A DNA stretch of 64,000 bases from HK1 sp965204915 (GTDB lineage: Bacteria > Pseudomonadota > Gammaproteobacteria > HK1), in NCBI GenBank assembly GCA_965204915.1, contig OZ242023.1:4650001-4714000 (forward strand), in the 5' to 3' direction. The notes below the pieces were generated by a model. It saw only the letters and a list, made by a program, of their open reading frames with translations, made no database searches and had not been told where the DNA came from. Below are positions 34,390 through 43,974 of the stretch, piece after piece. How positions within the stretch are numbered: position 1 is the stretch's first letter; each line of letters starts with the position of its first letter. The translations under genes were made by a program, and so were the position numbers.

Positions 34390-34826
34390 CGGCGCCTTGC
34401 CCGCGGCCCTTCAGGAGCTGCCGAGGATTGAATCTCGACCTCTTGATCCGGGTCAATCCCCCCCGGCTCGTCCCGACTCTGCACATCGTGCGTGACGACC
34501 ATGTGACGGAGCCGTCCGCGGCCGAACGGAGAGCGCTTTCCCGCTTGTATTTCAATGTAACCCTCTATAATTAAAGGATATTATTGATGAAGGCGATTTT
34601 TTCGCCAATCTGTTTCAGAGTGCTTGATTGCCGGGGGAAACGAGGCGAAACCGAGACTTGTCCACAGAGTTTTCCACAGATCCTCGGGAAAACGGTCTCC
34701 ACGAATCCTGTGACGGGCACCGCGTCGTACCTCCGCCTGCCGGCCCTTCCGCCGGCGGGCGCTCCCGCCGACGTGAGGGCTGGAAGCCGCCGGTGGTTCG
34801 GCGCACGGCAGGTCGAACGGTGCGTC
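34390..34826. other. AT-rich intergenic region between aroE and rsmA
   Basis: Convergent ends of aroE and rsmA flank a region with a marked AT-rich pocket at about 34545-34620 (including CTCTATAATTAAAGG) and two DnaA-box-like sequences at 34658-34678. No gene was recognised; a long plus-strand frame here is antisense to rsmA. Confidence 0.5.
34658..34678 (+). other. pair of DnaA-box-like sequences
   Basis: TTGTCCACA (34658-34666) is one mismatch from TTWTNCACA, and TTTTCCACA (34670-34678) fits it exactly. They are in the same direction, three bases apart, and about 40 bases from an AT-rich stretch. Only two boxes were found, so an origin is not established. Confidence 0.4.
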
Positions 34827-35651
34827 TCACCCTCCATGCAGACTCGCGCGGGCAAGGGCGGCGAACTCGTCCACCGTCAACACCTCCGGCCGCGCCCCGG
34901 GGTCGAGACCCGCGGCGTCGATCGCCGGCTCGCCGCAGAGGCCGCGGAGCGCGTTGCGCAGCGTCTTGCGCCTTCTCGAGAAGCACGACCTGACGATGGC
35001 CTCGAATCGATTCCGTACCGCAGGGTCGAGCGTCGCGCGCGGGCCGGGCCGGAGCCGCACCACCGCGGATTCGACACGAGGCGCGGGAGAGAACGCGCCG
35101 GGGCCGACCTTCAGTATCCGCTCCACCTCGCAATCGAGCTGCACCATGACGCTGAGCCGCCCGTAGGCCCGGGCGCCAGGCGGCGACACCATGCGATCGA
35201 CCACTTCCCTTTGCAGCATCAGGTGCATGTCCCGGATGCGCGGCAGCGCCGCGAGGAGCCGGAACACCAGCGGTGTCGAGATGTTGTAGGGGAGGTTGCC
35301 GGTCACGCGCAGCCGCCGCGGCGGCGGGGCGATGCGCGAGAGATCGAGCTCCAGCGCATCCGCCTCGTGGATGATCAGGTTCGGATGATGCGGCATTCGC
35401 TCGCGGAGCGCGGCGGCGAGGTCGCGATCGATTTCGACGGCGTGCAGCTCGCAACCCGATGCGAGCAGAGGGAAGGTGAGCGCACCGCGCCCGGGCCCGA
35501 TCTCCAGGATCGGCTCCCCGGGCCGCGGTGCGATGGCGTCGACGATGCGCCGCACCACCGAGTGGTCGTGGAGGAAATGCTGCCCGAACCGTTTGCGTAC
35601 ATGCGCCCGGTGAGCCGGCGGGACGCGCCGGCCGGGGGTGGCGCCGCTCAT
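34827..35651 (-). CDS. rsmA: 16S rRNA (adenine1518-N6/adenine1519-N6)-dimethyltransferase
   Basis: A 274-residue KsgA/Dim1 methyltransferase that dimethylates two adjacent adenines at the 3' end of 16S rRNA. Motif I is ILEIGPGRGALTFPL, the acidic residue is in LHAVEIDRDLAAAL, and the catalytic NLPY motif is VTGNLPYNISTPLVF. RKRFGQHFLHDHSVV near the start is the KsgA signature. The ATG overlaps the pdxA stop (ATGA), so it is coupled to pdxA in the lptD-surA-pdxA-rsmA operon. Confidence 0.97.
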   Translation of the reverse strand: MSGATPGRRVPPAHRAHVRKRFGQHFLHDHSVVRRIVDAIAPRPGEPILEIGPGRGALTFPLLASGCELHAVEIDRDLAAALRERMPHHPNLIIHEADALELDLSRIAPPPRRLRVTGNLPYNISTPLVFRLLAALPRIRDMHLMLQREVVDRMVSPPGARAYGRLSVMVQLDCEVERILKVGPGAFSPAPRVESAVVRLRPGPRATLDPAVRNRFEAIVRSCFSRRRKTLRNALRGLCGEPAIDAAGLDPGARPEVLTVDEFAALARASLHGG

Positions 35652-36691
35652 GCTCCACTCATGGGCCGCCTGCCCATGGGCTCGGAGCCGTGCGCGGATG
35701 TCTCGTCACCGGACGCCCGCGCGAGCTCGCAGGCGAGGGCCAGGGCGGATTCGAGGCTCTCATGCTCCGCCCGGCCCGTGCCCGCGAGATCGAGGGCGGT
35801 TCCGTGATCGACCGAGGTCCGCACGAAGCTGAGCCCGAGGGTGACGTTCACGGCCTGTCCGAAGCCGGCGTGCTTGAGCACCGGGAGGCCCTGGTCGTGG
35901 TACATCGCGACCACTGCGTCGGCGCCGGCGAGCCGTTCCCGGGTGAACGCGGTATCCGCCGGAATCGGGCCGTGGACGTCGATCCCCTCTGCGCGCAGGG
36001 CCTCCACCGCCGGTGCGATCGACTCGATCTCCTCGTGGCCCAGGTATCCCCCCTCCCCCGCGTGCGGGTTCAGTCCGCAGACCATGATGCGGGAGGCAGG
36101 GATCGCGAACCGGGTGCGCAAGTCGTGCGCGACGATGCGGACAAGGTCGACCAGCATCGCGCAGCCGATGGCGTCGGGCACCGCCCGCAGCGGGAGATGG
36201 GTGGTGGCGAGGGCCACCTTGAGCCCGGGGGCGCACAGCATCATGACCGGCCGTGCGCCACCGTCCAGCTCGGCGAGGAGCTCGGTGTGGCCGGTGAACG
36301 CGATCCCCGCATCGTTGATGACGCCCTTGTGCACCGGCGCGGTCACCAGTGCGCCGGCCGTTCCCTCGCGGCAGGCGTCGACCGCCGCGCGGATGCATTC
36401 GACCACGTAGGGGCTGTTCGCCGGGTCCGGCCGTCCGGGGACGACGGGGCGGGGCGCGGCGATCGGAACCACGGGCAGCTCGCCCGGCGGGATCGCGTGG
36501 GGGAGGGGGAGCGGCGGATCGACGGGGCGGATCCGGATCTCGATCCCGAGCCGCTCGGCTCGCTGGCGAAGCACCTCCGGATCCGCGAAGGCGACGAAAG
36601 GCACGCGGCCCGACGATGCCGCGGCCAGGGTGACGTCGGGACCGATCCCGGCCGGCTCTCCCGGAGTCAGAGCGGCGGCGCGTCCGGTCAT
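35648..36691 (-). CDS. pdxA: 4-hydroxythreonine-4-phosphate dehydrogenase
   Basis: A 347-residue PdxA, which oxidises 4-phosphohydroxy-L-threonine in pyridoxal phosphate synthesis. It begins ALTPGEPAGIGPDVTLAAA. The metal-binding histidines are in FTGHTELLAELDGG, TTHLPLRAVPDAI and CGLNPHAGEGGYLGHEE, and the C-terminal VAMYHDQGLPVLKHAGFGQA is the family signature. The start at 36691 overlaps the surA stop (ATGA); sequence upstream in frame belongs to surA in another frame. Confidence 0.96.
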   Translation of the reverse strand: MTGRAAALTPGEPAGIGPDVTLAAASSGRVPFVAFADPEVLRQRAERLGIEIRIRPVDPPLPLPHAIPPGELPVVPIAAPRPVVPGRPDPANSPYVVECIRAAVDACREGTAGALVTAPVHKGVINDAGIAFTGHTELLAELDGGARPVMMLCAPGLKVALATTHLPLRAVPDAIGCAMLVDLVRIVAHDLRTRFAIPASRIMVCGLNPHAGEGGYLGHEEIESIAPAVEALRAEGIDVHGPIPADTAFTRERLAGADAVVAMYHDQGLPVLKHAGFGQAVNVTLGLSFVRTSVDHGTALDLAGTGRAEHESLESALALACELARASGDETSAHGSEPMGRRPMSGA

Positions 36692-38016
36692 TCGTCGAGC
36701 CGGTATTCCACGTACGCCTCGTCGCGCACCTGGCGGACCCACGCTTCCAGGTTCTCTTCGACCTTCCTGGCCCGCAACACCCGCACCGCCTCGGCCCTTC
36801 GGGATGCCTCGGTGTCGTCGCGCTGGCGCCGTTCGAGCACCTGGACGACGTGCCATCCGTACTGCGACCTGAACGGCTCGCTGAGCCCGCCCGGCTCCAG
36901 CGAATCCATCGCACGCTCGAACACCGGAACCGTATTGCCGGGGTCGATCCAGCCGAGCTCGCCGCCCTTGGGAGCGGAGCCCGTATCGTCGGAATGGATG
37001 CGGGCAAGCTCCCCGAAGCCCTCCCCGTTGAGGATGCGTTCGCGCAACGCCGACAACTGCCGCCGTGCCGCCGTGTCGTCGGTGAGCTCGTCGAGCGCGA
37101 CCAGAATGTGCCGGGCGCGGGTCTGCCGGACGATCTGCCGCTCGCCGCCCTGCTTGTCGAGGAGCTTCACGAGATGGAAGCCGCTCGGGCTGCGGATGGG
37201 CCCGGCAAGCCCCCCGACCTCGATTCGGGGGACGGCCTCGCCGAACATCGTCGGCAGCTCGGACGCCTGCCGCCAGCCGAGGTCGCCGCCTTCGAGCGCC
37301 CGTTGTCCGTCGGAGTGGGTCACCGCCATGGCCGCGAAGTCCGCCCCGGCCCGGATCTCGTCCAGCACCCGCTCGGCGCGCGCACGGGCCTCGGCGATCT
37401 CCTCGGACGATGCTCCGTCGGGAACCGCGATCAGGATGTGCCCGATCCGGTACCGGCTTCGGCCCGCTTCCGCTCCCCGTCCCTCCACCGTCGACAGATA
37501 GCGGTCGACGTCGCGCTGCGTGATGCGTATCTGGTTTTCGACCCGGCGTTTGCGTATCTCCGACATCATGATCTCTTCCCGGACCTCTTCGCGAAATTCG
37601 GCGAAGTCGTAGCCGTCCCGCTCCAGGAAGTCGCGGAACTCCCGTAAAGTGAAGCCGTTTTGCTCCGCGATCCGCAGCAGCGTCCGGTTGAGCCGCTCGT
37701 CACCGACGCGTATGCCGGCATCGCGCGCCAGCCGTAGCTGGATCCGATGGAGGATCAGCCGTTCGAGGACCTGCCTGCGCAGCCCCTCCGGCGGCGGAAG
37801 CGTGGTGCCGGATCGGCGCAGCTCGTCGCGGGTCCTCCCGAGCCGGGCCTCGAGCTCGCTCCAGGTGATGATGTCGTCGTCGACGATCGCGACGATACGG
37901 TCGAGCTCGACGCTCGGCGCAGTCTGGGCCGGTACGTGCACGACGGACGTCCCGCCGATCAGGCATGCGGCCAGACGTGACAGCCACCATCGTCCGGGGG
38001 AGGCAGGGAGAGGCAT
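36688..38016 (-). CDS. surA: periplasmic chaperone / peptidyl-prolyl isomerase SurA
   Basis: A 442-residue outer-membrane-protein chaperone. The N-terminus has a signal peptide (RWWLSRLAACLIGGTSVVHV then PAQTAPS). The SurA N-domain follows (LDRIVAIVDDDIITWSELEA). Two parvulin domains come next, at about 180-280 (YRIGHILIAVPDGASSEEI, GDLGWRQASELP) and 290-395 (TRARHILVALDELT, GGELGWIDPGNTVPVFE), and a C-terminal helix rejoins the chaperone core. Its ATG shares one base with the lptD stop. It escorts LptD and other porins, so the overlap makes functional sense. Confidence 0.96.
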   Translation of the reverse strand: MPLPASPGRWWLSRLAACLIGGTSVVHVPAQTAPSVELDRIVAIVDDDIITWSELEARLGRTRDELRRSGTTLPPPEGLRRQVLERLILHRIQLRLARDAGIRVGDERLNRTLLRIAEQNGFTLREFRDFLERDGYDFAEFREEVREEIMMSEIRKRRVENQIRITQRDVDRYLSTVEGRGAEAGRSRYRIGHILIAVPDGASSEEIAEARARAERVLDEIRAGADFAAMAVTHSDGQRALEGGDLGWRQASELPTMFGEAVPRIEVGGLAGPIRSPSGFHLVKLLDKQGGERQIVRQTRARHILVALDELTDDTAARRQLSALRERILNGEGFGELARIHSDDTGSAPKGGELGWIDPGNTVPVFERAMDSLEPGGLSEPFRSQYGWHVVQVLERRQRDDTEASRRAEAVRVLRARKVEENLEAWVRQVRDEAYVEYRLDE

Positions 38017-40262
38017 CAGAACTCGTTCTCGTATCCGGGAATGCTGCGCGACAGGAGCGCCTCGGTCCCGCGACCCACGCCCGTCAGGCCCTTGAGCTCG
38101 ATCTGGAGAAAGACGCCGTTGGAGTACTCGTCCGCGCTGTCGCTCCTGCCGCTGAGGAAGCGGCGGGCCACGACCCGGAATCCCCAGCAGCAGCTCTCGT
38201 ACTCCAGCCCGCCGAACGCTTCCAGGGTCCGGTGCTCGTCCTCGTCGAGCGCGAGACTCCACCGCCCCACGGTGCGCAGGTTCATGCCGAGGGGCCAGGC
38301 GAAGGACAGGTCGGCCTGCTCGATGGTCTCCGCCGGATCGACGTGGCGGACGAGCCGGTACCCGGCGTTGACCACGGTGCGCCGATCCGGCTGGTACCGG
38401 ACGTTCCAGGCGCTCTTGCCGGTCCGGTCGGCGCCGGTATCGTACTGAAGTCCGGCACGCAGGCGCCAATGCCGCCCGGGCCGCGCCTCAATCTCCGCGA
38501 CCATGTCGGACGAGTGCGCGGTCTCCGTTTCACCACCCCCGAGGGTCACCCTGCGGTCGCGGAAATAACGGATCTGCCCGATACTGACACGGGTAAGCTC
38601 GTTGCCGCGTTCGTCGAGCAGGCGCGAGGTGAGCGCAAGCGCCAGCTGGTCGGCATCCCCGAGCTTGTCCACGCCCGTGAACCGGTTCTCCCGGAAGAGC
38701 TGCGCGAAGCTGAAGCTGGGCCGGCCGGTGTCGAAGTTCGGCAGGTCGTCCTGGTGGTCGAACGGCACGCGCAGGTAGTAGAGCCGCGGCTCGATGGTGT
38801 GGATCAGCGACTTGCCGGAGAGGGCGACGGGACGTTCGAGGAGCAGGCCGCTGTCGAGGCTGAAGGTTGGAACCACCCTCGCAGGGTCGTCGTTCCGGGA
38901 CGCCTCGGCCGCGGTCCGGTTCAGATCGTACCCGGTGAAGCGCAACCCCGCCTTCGGCACCACGAAGGTCCCGGCGGTGCGCACCGGCCAAGTGAGCGAG
39001 GACTGTACGTCCACCCGCGTTCCGGTCGTGCGCGACCGGTGGTCGAAGTAGGTGATCTCCGCCGTTGCGTCGGCGTTCGGCGCGCGGTTCTTTTCCGGAA
39101 GATTCGTCCCGAGGAAGATTCGGGGGATCTGCGCGTAGGGCCGGATGGAGTCCCGGTCCAGGGTCTGGAAGTCCAGGAACCGCAAGGAGGCGCCCCATCC
39201 GTCGCCCCCGTAGCGGGCATCGAACCGGTGGGGAAGATGCGAGCGGCTGCTCTGGGCGAGGCTCGGCCCGAGATCGTGGAAATAATCCGGATCCGAGACC
39301 CATTCGAAGCGGGCGTCCGTCGACCACCGGTTCGACCACCGGTGCCGGTGGGACAGGTCGAACGCCGTGCGATCGTCGTCGTCGTACTTCGCGTCGAAGG
39401 GCAGGTACTGCGCAGCGAGCCGGGCGGTCCCGTAGTCTCGCGAGAGAAAGCGGAGCTCTCCCTGCGCCTGTACGCCCCGGTCGCTCATCGTCCGTGCGGT
39501 GAGCGTCGCGTCGTAGTCGGGCGCGAGGTTGAAGTAGTAGGAGGTCGTGGCATCGAATCCGGTGGACTCGCTCGCGCCCACGGTCGGGGTGAGGAATCCG
39601 GACTTGCGCCGATCACTCAACGGAAAGCTCATCCACGGCAGGTAGAGCAGCCGCTGGCCCTGGAGCTCCAACCAGATGTCCGATGCGGTGCCGGTGTCCT
39701 CCACGCGATCGAGCTCCAGGCGGCTCGCGACGATGCGCCAGTCGGCGTCACCGGGATCGCACGTGGTGTAGGTCACGTCGTGCGCAGTGATCCGTTCGCG
39801 ACCGGAGATCCTGACCTCGGCCGCCTCGCCGTGGCCATGCCGGTCTTCCAGCACGAATTTCGTCGCCGGCGCGACGACGGTGACGTTCTCCCTGGTCTCC
39901 GAGCGGGCGTGGTCGCCGGAGACGAAGACGCCTTCATCCCAGAACCTGACGTTGCCCCGGACTTCGATGGCCTCCTCGGACGAGTCGTAGACGATCTCGT
40001 CGCTCCGGAGCTGCCGCGGGCCCTGTTCGACGATGGCGTTGCCGGTGAGTGTGGAGACGCCCTCCTCGACCAGATCGGCTTCATCGGCGGACAGGTGAAG
40101 CGTCACCAGGTCGGCGCCGGACTCCGCCGCCTCCCTCGGCGGCCGTTGCGGCGCCAGGAGGCCCGGTCCGCACTGCGACCATTCGTCGTCCGCGTCGACC
40201 GCTCCCGCCAGCAGGACCGGGGCGGCGAACGCGATCAGGAAACGTCGGGTCAATGGCCTCAT
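38016..40262 (-). CDS. lptD: LPS-assembly protein LptD
   Basis: A 748-residue outer-membrane barrel that, with LptE, inserts lipopolysaccharide. A signal peptide (PLTRRFLIAFAAPVLLAGAV) precedes the LptA-like jellyroll (LTGNAIVEQGPRQLRSDEIV, VRGNVRFWDEGVFVSGDHAR). A long beta barrel follows and contains YLPWMSFPLSDRRKSGFLTP, conserved in LptD. The Cys pair that forms disulphides with the N-terminal domain is in LEYESCCWGFRVVARRF, with partners CGPGL and TTCDPGD. The start at 40262 gives the signal peptide; earlier in-frame codons do not. Confidence 0.96.
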   Translation of the reverse strand: MRPLTRRFLIAFAAPVLLAGAVDADDEWSQCGPGLLAPQRPPREAAESGADLVTLHLSADEADLVEEGVSTLTGNAIVEQGPRQLRSDEIVYDSSEEAIEVRGNVRFWDEGVFVSGDHARSETRENVTVVAPATKFVLEDRHGHGEAAEVRISGRERITAHDVTYTTCDPGDADWRIVASRLELDRVEDTGTASDIWLELQGQRLLYLPWMSFPLSDRRKSGFLTPTVGASESTGFDATTSYYFNLAPDYDATLTARTMSDRGVQAQGELRFLSRDYGTARLAAQYLPFDAKYDDDDRTAFDLSHRHRWSNRWSTDARFEWVSDPDYFHDLGPSLAQSSRSHLPHRFDARYGGDGWGASLRFLDFQTLDRDSIRPYAQIPRIFLGTNLPEKNRAPNADATAEITYFDHRSRTTGTRVDVQSSLTWPVRTAGTFVVPKAGLRFTGYDLNRTAAEASRNDDPARVVPTFSLDSGLLLERPVALSGKSLIHTIEPRLYYLRVPFDHQDDLPNFDTGRPSFSFAQLFRENRFTGVDKLGDADQLALALTSRLLDERGNELTRVSIGQIRYFRDRRVTLGGGETETAHSSDMVAEIEARPGRHWRLRAGLQYDTGADRTGKSAWNVRYQPDRRTVVNAGYRLVRHVDPAETIEQADLSFAWPLGMNLRTVGRWSLALDEDEHRTLEAFGGLEYESCCWGFRVVARRFLSGRSDSADEYSNGVFLQIELKGLTGVGRGTEALLSRSIPGYENEF

Positions 40263-40529
40263 CTCGTCATGGACGTCGCGCCCGGAATCCGGTGCCCCTC
40301 GAAGATCGCACGGATGCGCGCGGGCTTGCAACGCGATCGTCCCGCGATCGAACCATGCTTTGCTCGCCGCGAAGGCTGAATCGGACCGTCGGGGCCACCC
40401 CGGCGGTGACGATGGGAGGCGTTTCACGGGCGGGGGGAGCCGGAGCTCGACGGACGGCGGTGCATCTCGCGGTCGAGGGAGCAGGGACGGACGGGCCTTG
40501 CCTCGGGGCGGACGGTGCGCCGGGGACGC

Positions 40530-41651
40530 TCAGCGCGACGCCCCGAGCGCCCGCGCCCGGGCGATGCGCCGATCACGCCTCGCCGCGTCGTCGCCGGGGT
40601 TCGCGAGCCAGTCGGAGATCGTATGCTCGACCAGGGTCGCGAGCGCCGTGACGTGCGCCGCGCCCGCGTTGAGGGCCGGAATGTAGTGAAGCCGCCCCCC
40701 GCCCGCCGCGATGAAGGATTCGCGCCCGCGGATCCCGATCTCCTCCAGCGTCTCGAGACAGTCGGCGGAGAAGCCGGGACAGACGACGTCGACCCGTTCC
40801 AGACCTTCGCGCCCCCACTCGACCAGCATCTCGTCGGTATACGGGCGCAGCCACTCCTCGCGTCCGACCCGCGACTGGAACGCGACGCACCAGCTTTCGG
40901 GATCGAGACCCAGCTTCTCGGCCACGAGCCGCGCCGTCTTGCGGCATTCGCAGTGGTAGGGATCGCCTGCGTCCAGATAGCGTCGGGGCAGGCCGTGGAA
41001 CGAGAACAGCAGACGATCCGGGCGGCCTCCCCCGGACCAGGCGGCTTCAATGGACTCGACGAGTGCGGCGACGTAGCCGGGGTCGTCGTGGTAGTGGTCG
41101 ACGAAACGCAACGCCGGCACGCGCCGCCACCCCGAGAGTGCCTTGGCCACCGCATCGAACGTGGAGCCGCCGGTCGCACCCGAATACTGGGGGTAGAGCG
41201 GCAGAACCGCGATGCGCACCGCTCCCGCTTCGCGTAGCGCGTCCAGCGCCTCGGAGATCGAAGGTGTGCCGTAGCGCATGCCGAGCGCCACCGTCATCCG
41301 GGCCGGCCGCTCCCCGGCCGGACGTGCCGCCGGCCCGTCGGCCCAGTGGGCCCGCAGCGCATCGGCGACGGCCCGCGAGTTCACCAGCAACGGTGCGCCT
41401 TCCGGCGACCAGATGCTCGCGTACGCGCGGGCCGAGCGCCGCGGCCGGATCCGCAGCACCACGCCGTGCAGGATTGGCAGCCACAGCCATCGCGGAAGCT
41501 CGATGATCCGCGGGTCGGCGAGGAACTCGGCAAGATACCGCCGGACCGCGGAAGGGGTGGGGGCCTCCGGCGTGCCGAGGTTGGTCACCAGGACCCCGAT
41601 ACACTCGCTTGTGGCGTGATCGTGCGGGGTGTTCGCGGAGAACTTCACCAT
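40530..41651 (-). CDS. hemH: ferrochelatase
   Basis: A 373-residue HemH that inserts iron into protoporphyrin IX, the last step of haem synthesis. Features: GVLVTNLGTPEAPTPSAVRR at the N-terminus, LPLYPQYSGATGGSTFDAVA, the catalytic His in LLFSFHGLPRRYLDAGDPYH, WCVAFQSRVGREEWLRPYT, VVCPGFSADCLETLEEI and the C-terminal YIPALNAGAAHV. Both Cys in YHCECRK are present; no 2Fe-2S C-terminal cluster is evident. The start at 41651 is preceded by GGGAAG; another ATG lies 12 bases earlier. Confidence 0.95.
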   Translation of the reverse strand: MVKFSANTPHDHATSECIGVLVTNLGTPEAPTPSAVRRYLAEFLADPRIIELPRWLWLPILHGVVLRIRPRRSARAYASIWSPEGAPLLVNSRAVADALRAHWADGPAARPAGERPARMTVALGMRYGTPSISEALDALREAGAVRIAVLPLYPQYSGATGGSTFDAVAKALSGWRRVPALRFVDHYHDDPGYVAALVESIEAAWSGGGRPDRLLFSFHGLPRRYLDAGDPYHCECRKTARLVAEKLGLDPESWCVAFQSRVGREEWLRPYTDEMLVEWGREGLERVDVVCPGFSADCLETLEEIGIRGRESFIAAGGGRLHYIPALNAGAAHVTALATLVEHTISDWLANPGDDAARRDRRIARARALGASR

Positions 41652-41884
41652 GGATCTTCCCATCCGCGATCCTCACCCGCACAGGGCTGCGGATGCAGGC
41701 CGGGCAGAGCCGGCCGATTCGAGATTCGGCTTCCCCGCTCGTGCTCGGAGCGCCGTCGTCGTGCGATCGACCCACGGCCCCGGAGCGCCCATCCGCCGGA
41801 TTGGGCGGCTGCTGGTCCGGCGATTCCATGCGAGTGGTTCTGTTGCGTCCGCGCGGCGCCTTTCGGTAAGGTTCGCCTCCCTCG

Positions 41885-41961
41885 GGCTACGTAGCTCAGC
41901 CGGTGAGAGCGCACGACTCATAATCGTGAGGTCGGTGGTTCGATCCCACCCGTAGCCACCA
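41885..41961 (+). tRNA. tRNA-Met (CAT), elongator type
   Basis: A 77-nt cloverleaf with encoded CCA. Acceptor GGCTACG pairs with CGTAGCC (41951-41957), then A and CCA. The anticodon stem CACGA/TCGTG encloses loop CTCATAA, with anticodon CAT at 41919-41921; the T arm is GGTGG TTCGATC CCACC. The acceptor and D arm (TAGCTCAGCCGGTGAGAGC) resemble elongator tRNA-Met. tRNA-Ile2, which also has CAT before lysidine modification, is less likely. Confidence 0.95.
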
Positions 41962-41990
41962 CCCGCCTGCGTCATCGGCGAGACGGCAGC

Positions 41991-42027
41991 CGCCGCGGTC
42001 CGCCGGGCACACCGGCGGACCGCGGCG
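41991..42027. terminator. strong hairpin between tRNA-Met and binding-protein gene
   Basis: A perfect 16-bp GC-rich stem (41991-42006 with 42012-42027) with a 5-nt loop GCACA, between the tRNA and the convergent 3' end of the binding-protein gene. There is no T-run on either side. It is a likely bidirectional stop or mRNA 3' end. Confidence 0.6.
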
Positions 42028-42072
42028 CAGGCTCGAGGCGCAGAAGGCGCCTTGGCGTTCCGGCGCCGGCCG

Positions 42073-43797
42073 TTACCGGTGCCAGTCGGCTACGTTCCAG
42101 AGCCCCGAATCCCAGGGATTCTGCCGCACCCCCTTGAGGGTGTTGGCGTACGCGATCACCGAGCCGCGCCAGATGAGCGGGATCATGTAGTGGTTCTGCA
42201 CGATGATGTCGTTCATCCGCTTGGCCAGCGCGGCCCGCTCCTCCAGGACCGCGGTCTGCGACATCTGCGCGACCAGCTCGTCGTATTCCGCCACGCACTG
42301 GCGCTGGATGTTGTTGCCGAGCCACTGGTTGTCCGGGCCGGGGATCTCCGAGCAGGCCCAGTTGGCCATGTAGGACTCGGGGTCCGTGCCGTCGAAGTTG
42401 TTGGTGTACATCTGGATGTCGGCGTAGAACTTGTTGTAGGTGTCCGGGCTCGCCGGATCGCCGCCGAAGAACACCGCCGCGTCGATGTTGCGCAGCTCCG
42501 TCTCCACCCCGACCTGCTCCCACATCTGCTTGACCAGCGCCTGCGTCCCCTGGCGCACCGAGTTGGTCGAGGTCTGGTAGAGGATCGAGAGGCGCACCCC
42601 GTCCTTCGCCCGCACCCCGTCGCCGCCGCGCATCCAGCCGGCCTCGTCGAGGATGCGGTTCGCCTCCTCCACGTTCTGCGTGAGGCATTCGTCGTTGGCG
42701 GTCGAGACGTACACCGCGGGCGCGGGCAGGATGTTGCAGGTGGGCTGGCCGGCCACCCCGTAGCCCGCGTCGACCAGGATCTGGCGGTCGATGGCGAGCG
42801 AGAGGGCGCGGCGCACGGCCGGATCCGAGAGGAAGGGATGCGGATTGGCGCCGTCGAGATGGAGCGAACGCTTGTCCGGCCCGAGGCTCGGGTCGTCGTT
42901 GGTCTGGTTGACGATCAGGCGCTCCACCCAGGTGCCGAAGGCGGTGCTGGCCTTGCCCTTGCCGGCGGCGGCCATCTGCGCGAGCACCTCCGGCTCCACC
43001 TGGAGGTTCCAGGCGTAGTCGAACTCGCCGGTCTCCAGCACCGCGCGCGCCGCGGAGGCCGCGTCCCCGCCGCCCTTGAAGGTGGCGGTCGCAAACGCGG
43101 GCTTGTCCGCCTCGCGGTAGCGCTCGTTGGCGGAGAAGGTGATCACGTCGTTGGCCCGGAACTCGTCGACCTTGAAGGGGCCGGTGCCGATGGGGCCGAA
43201 GTTCTGCTCGGTGCACTCCTGGGCCCGGGCGCCCATGCAGTCCTGGAACTGGGCCTTCTGGATGATGGGCGAGGTCGAGCCGACGAAGGGGCCGTAGGGG
43301 AAGGGCTTGGCGACCCCGAAGCCGATCCGCACGGTGTGGTCGTCGAGAGCCTCGAACCCGGTCACGTCCGTGAAGTAGGAGGCGGCGTTGCAGCCGGCGT
43401 CCGGGTGCAGGCAGTACTCGCCGGAGAACACCACGTCGTGGGCGGTGAGCGGGGTGCCGTCGGACCACTGGACGTCCTTCCTGATCCGGTAGGTGATGGA
43501 GCGCAGGTCGGAGGCCACGCCCCCGTTCGCGACCGTGGGGATCTCCTCGACGAGCACCGGCACCATGTTGCCGTTCTCGTCGTAGTGGACGAGCGGCTCC
43601 AGCACCATCGAGCCCGCCTCGATGTCCTTGGTGCCGCCGGAGAGGTAGGGATTGACGGTCGAGGCCGCCTGCCAGTAGAGGATGTTGAGATGCCCGGCGC
43701 TGCCGCGCTGGGCGTTCGCGGTGGCCGGCAACGCTGCCGTGGTCACCGCGCAGGCGACCCAGGCCGCCGTGGTGATCAAACCGTTCTTCTTGCGCAT
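42073..43797 (-). CDS. peptide/nickel-type (family 5) ABC solute-binding protein
   Basis: A 574-residue exported binding protein of the DppA/OppA/NikA family. The Sec signal runs MRKKNGLITTAAWVACAVTT to ALPATANAQ. The mature part shows LNILYWQAASTVNPYLSGGT, LEPLVHYDENGNMVP, ITYRIRKDVQWSDGTPLTAH (the family signature), FGPIGTGPFKVDEFRANDV, LSDPAVRRALSLAIDRQILV and IPLIWRGSVIAYANTLKG. Six or more Cys in the mature chain (for example YCLHPDAGCN, DCMGARAQEC, CNILP) suggest disulphides. No permease is adjacent. GAGGAG lies 8 bases upstream of the start. Confidence 0.92.
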   Translation of the reverse strand: MRKKNGLITTAAWVACAVTTAALPATANAQRGSAGHLNILYWQAASTVNPYLSGGTKDIEAGSMVLEPLVHYDENGNMVPVLVEEIPTVANGGVASDLRSITYRIRKDVQWSDGTPLTAHDVVFSGEYCLHPDAGCNAASYFTDVTGFEALDDHTVRIGFGVAKPFPYGPFVGSTSPIIQKAQFQDCMGARAQECTEQNFGPIGTGPFKVDEFRANDVITFSANERYREADKPAFATATFKGGGDAASAARAVLETGEFDYAWNLQVEPEVLAQMAAAGKGKASTAFGTWVERLIVNQTNDDPSLGPDKRSLHLDGANPHPFLSDPAVRRALSLAIDRQILVDAGYGVAGQPTCNILPAPAVYVSTANDECLTQNVEEANRILDEAGWMRGGDGVRAKDGVRLSILYQTSTNSVRQGTQALVKQMWEQVGVETELRNIDAAVFFGGDPASPDTYNKFYADIQMYTNNFDGTDPESYMANWACSEIPGPDNQWLGNNIQRQCVAEYDELVAQMSQTAVLEERAALAKRMNDIIVQNHYMIPLIWRGSVIAYANTLKGVRQNPWDSGLWNVADWHR

Positions 43798-43974
43798 GGT
43801 CGTAGCTCCTCGATGGAGGGACAGGTCGATTCGACAGGGGGACGGAAGCGTCCCCCCACCGAAGATGTATCCTACCCTACCCGCTCCGGGAAGCGCTCAT
43901 GCGGGCGAGGTCTCGGACGGCGGATCGATGTCCGGGCGGGGGTGGGATTGCGGGAGCACGTCCCCTGGCCGTCG

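Noticed and set aside
34584..35807. Plus-strand frame starting in the AT-rich pocket
   Set aside because: Most of it is antisense to rsmA and it lacks any domain.
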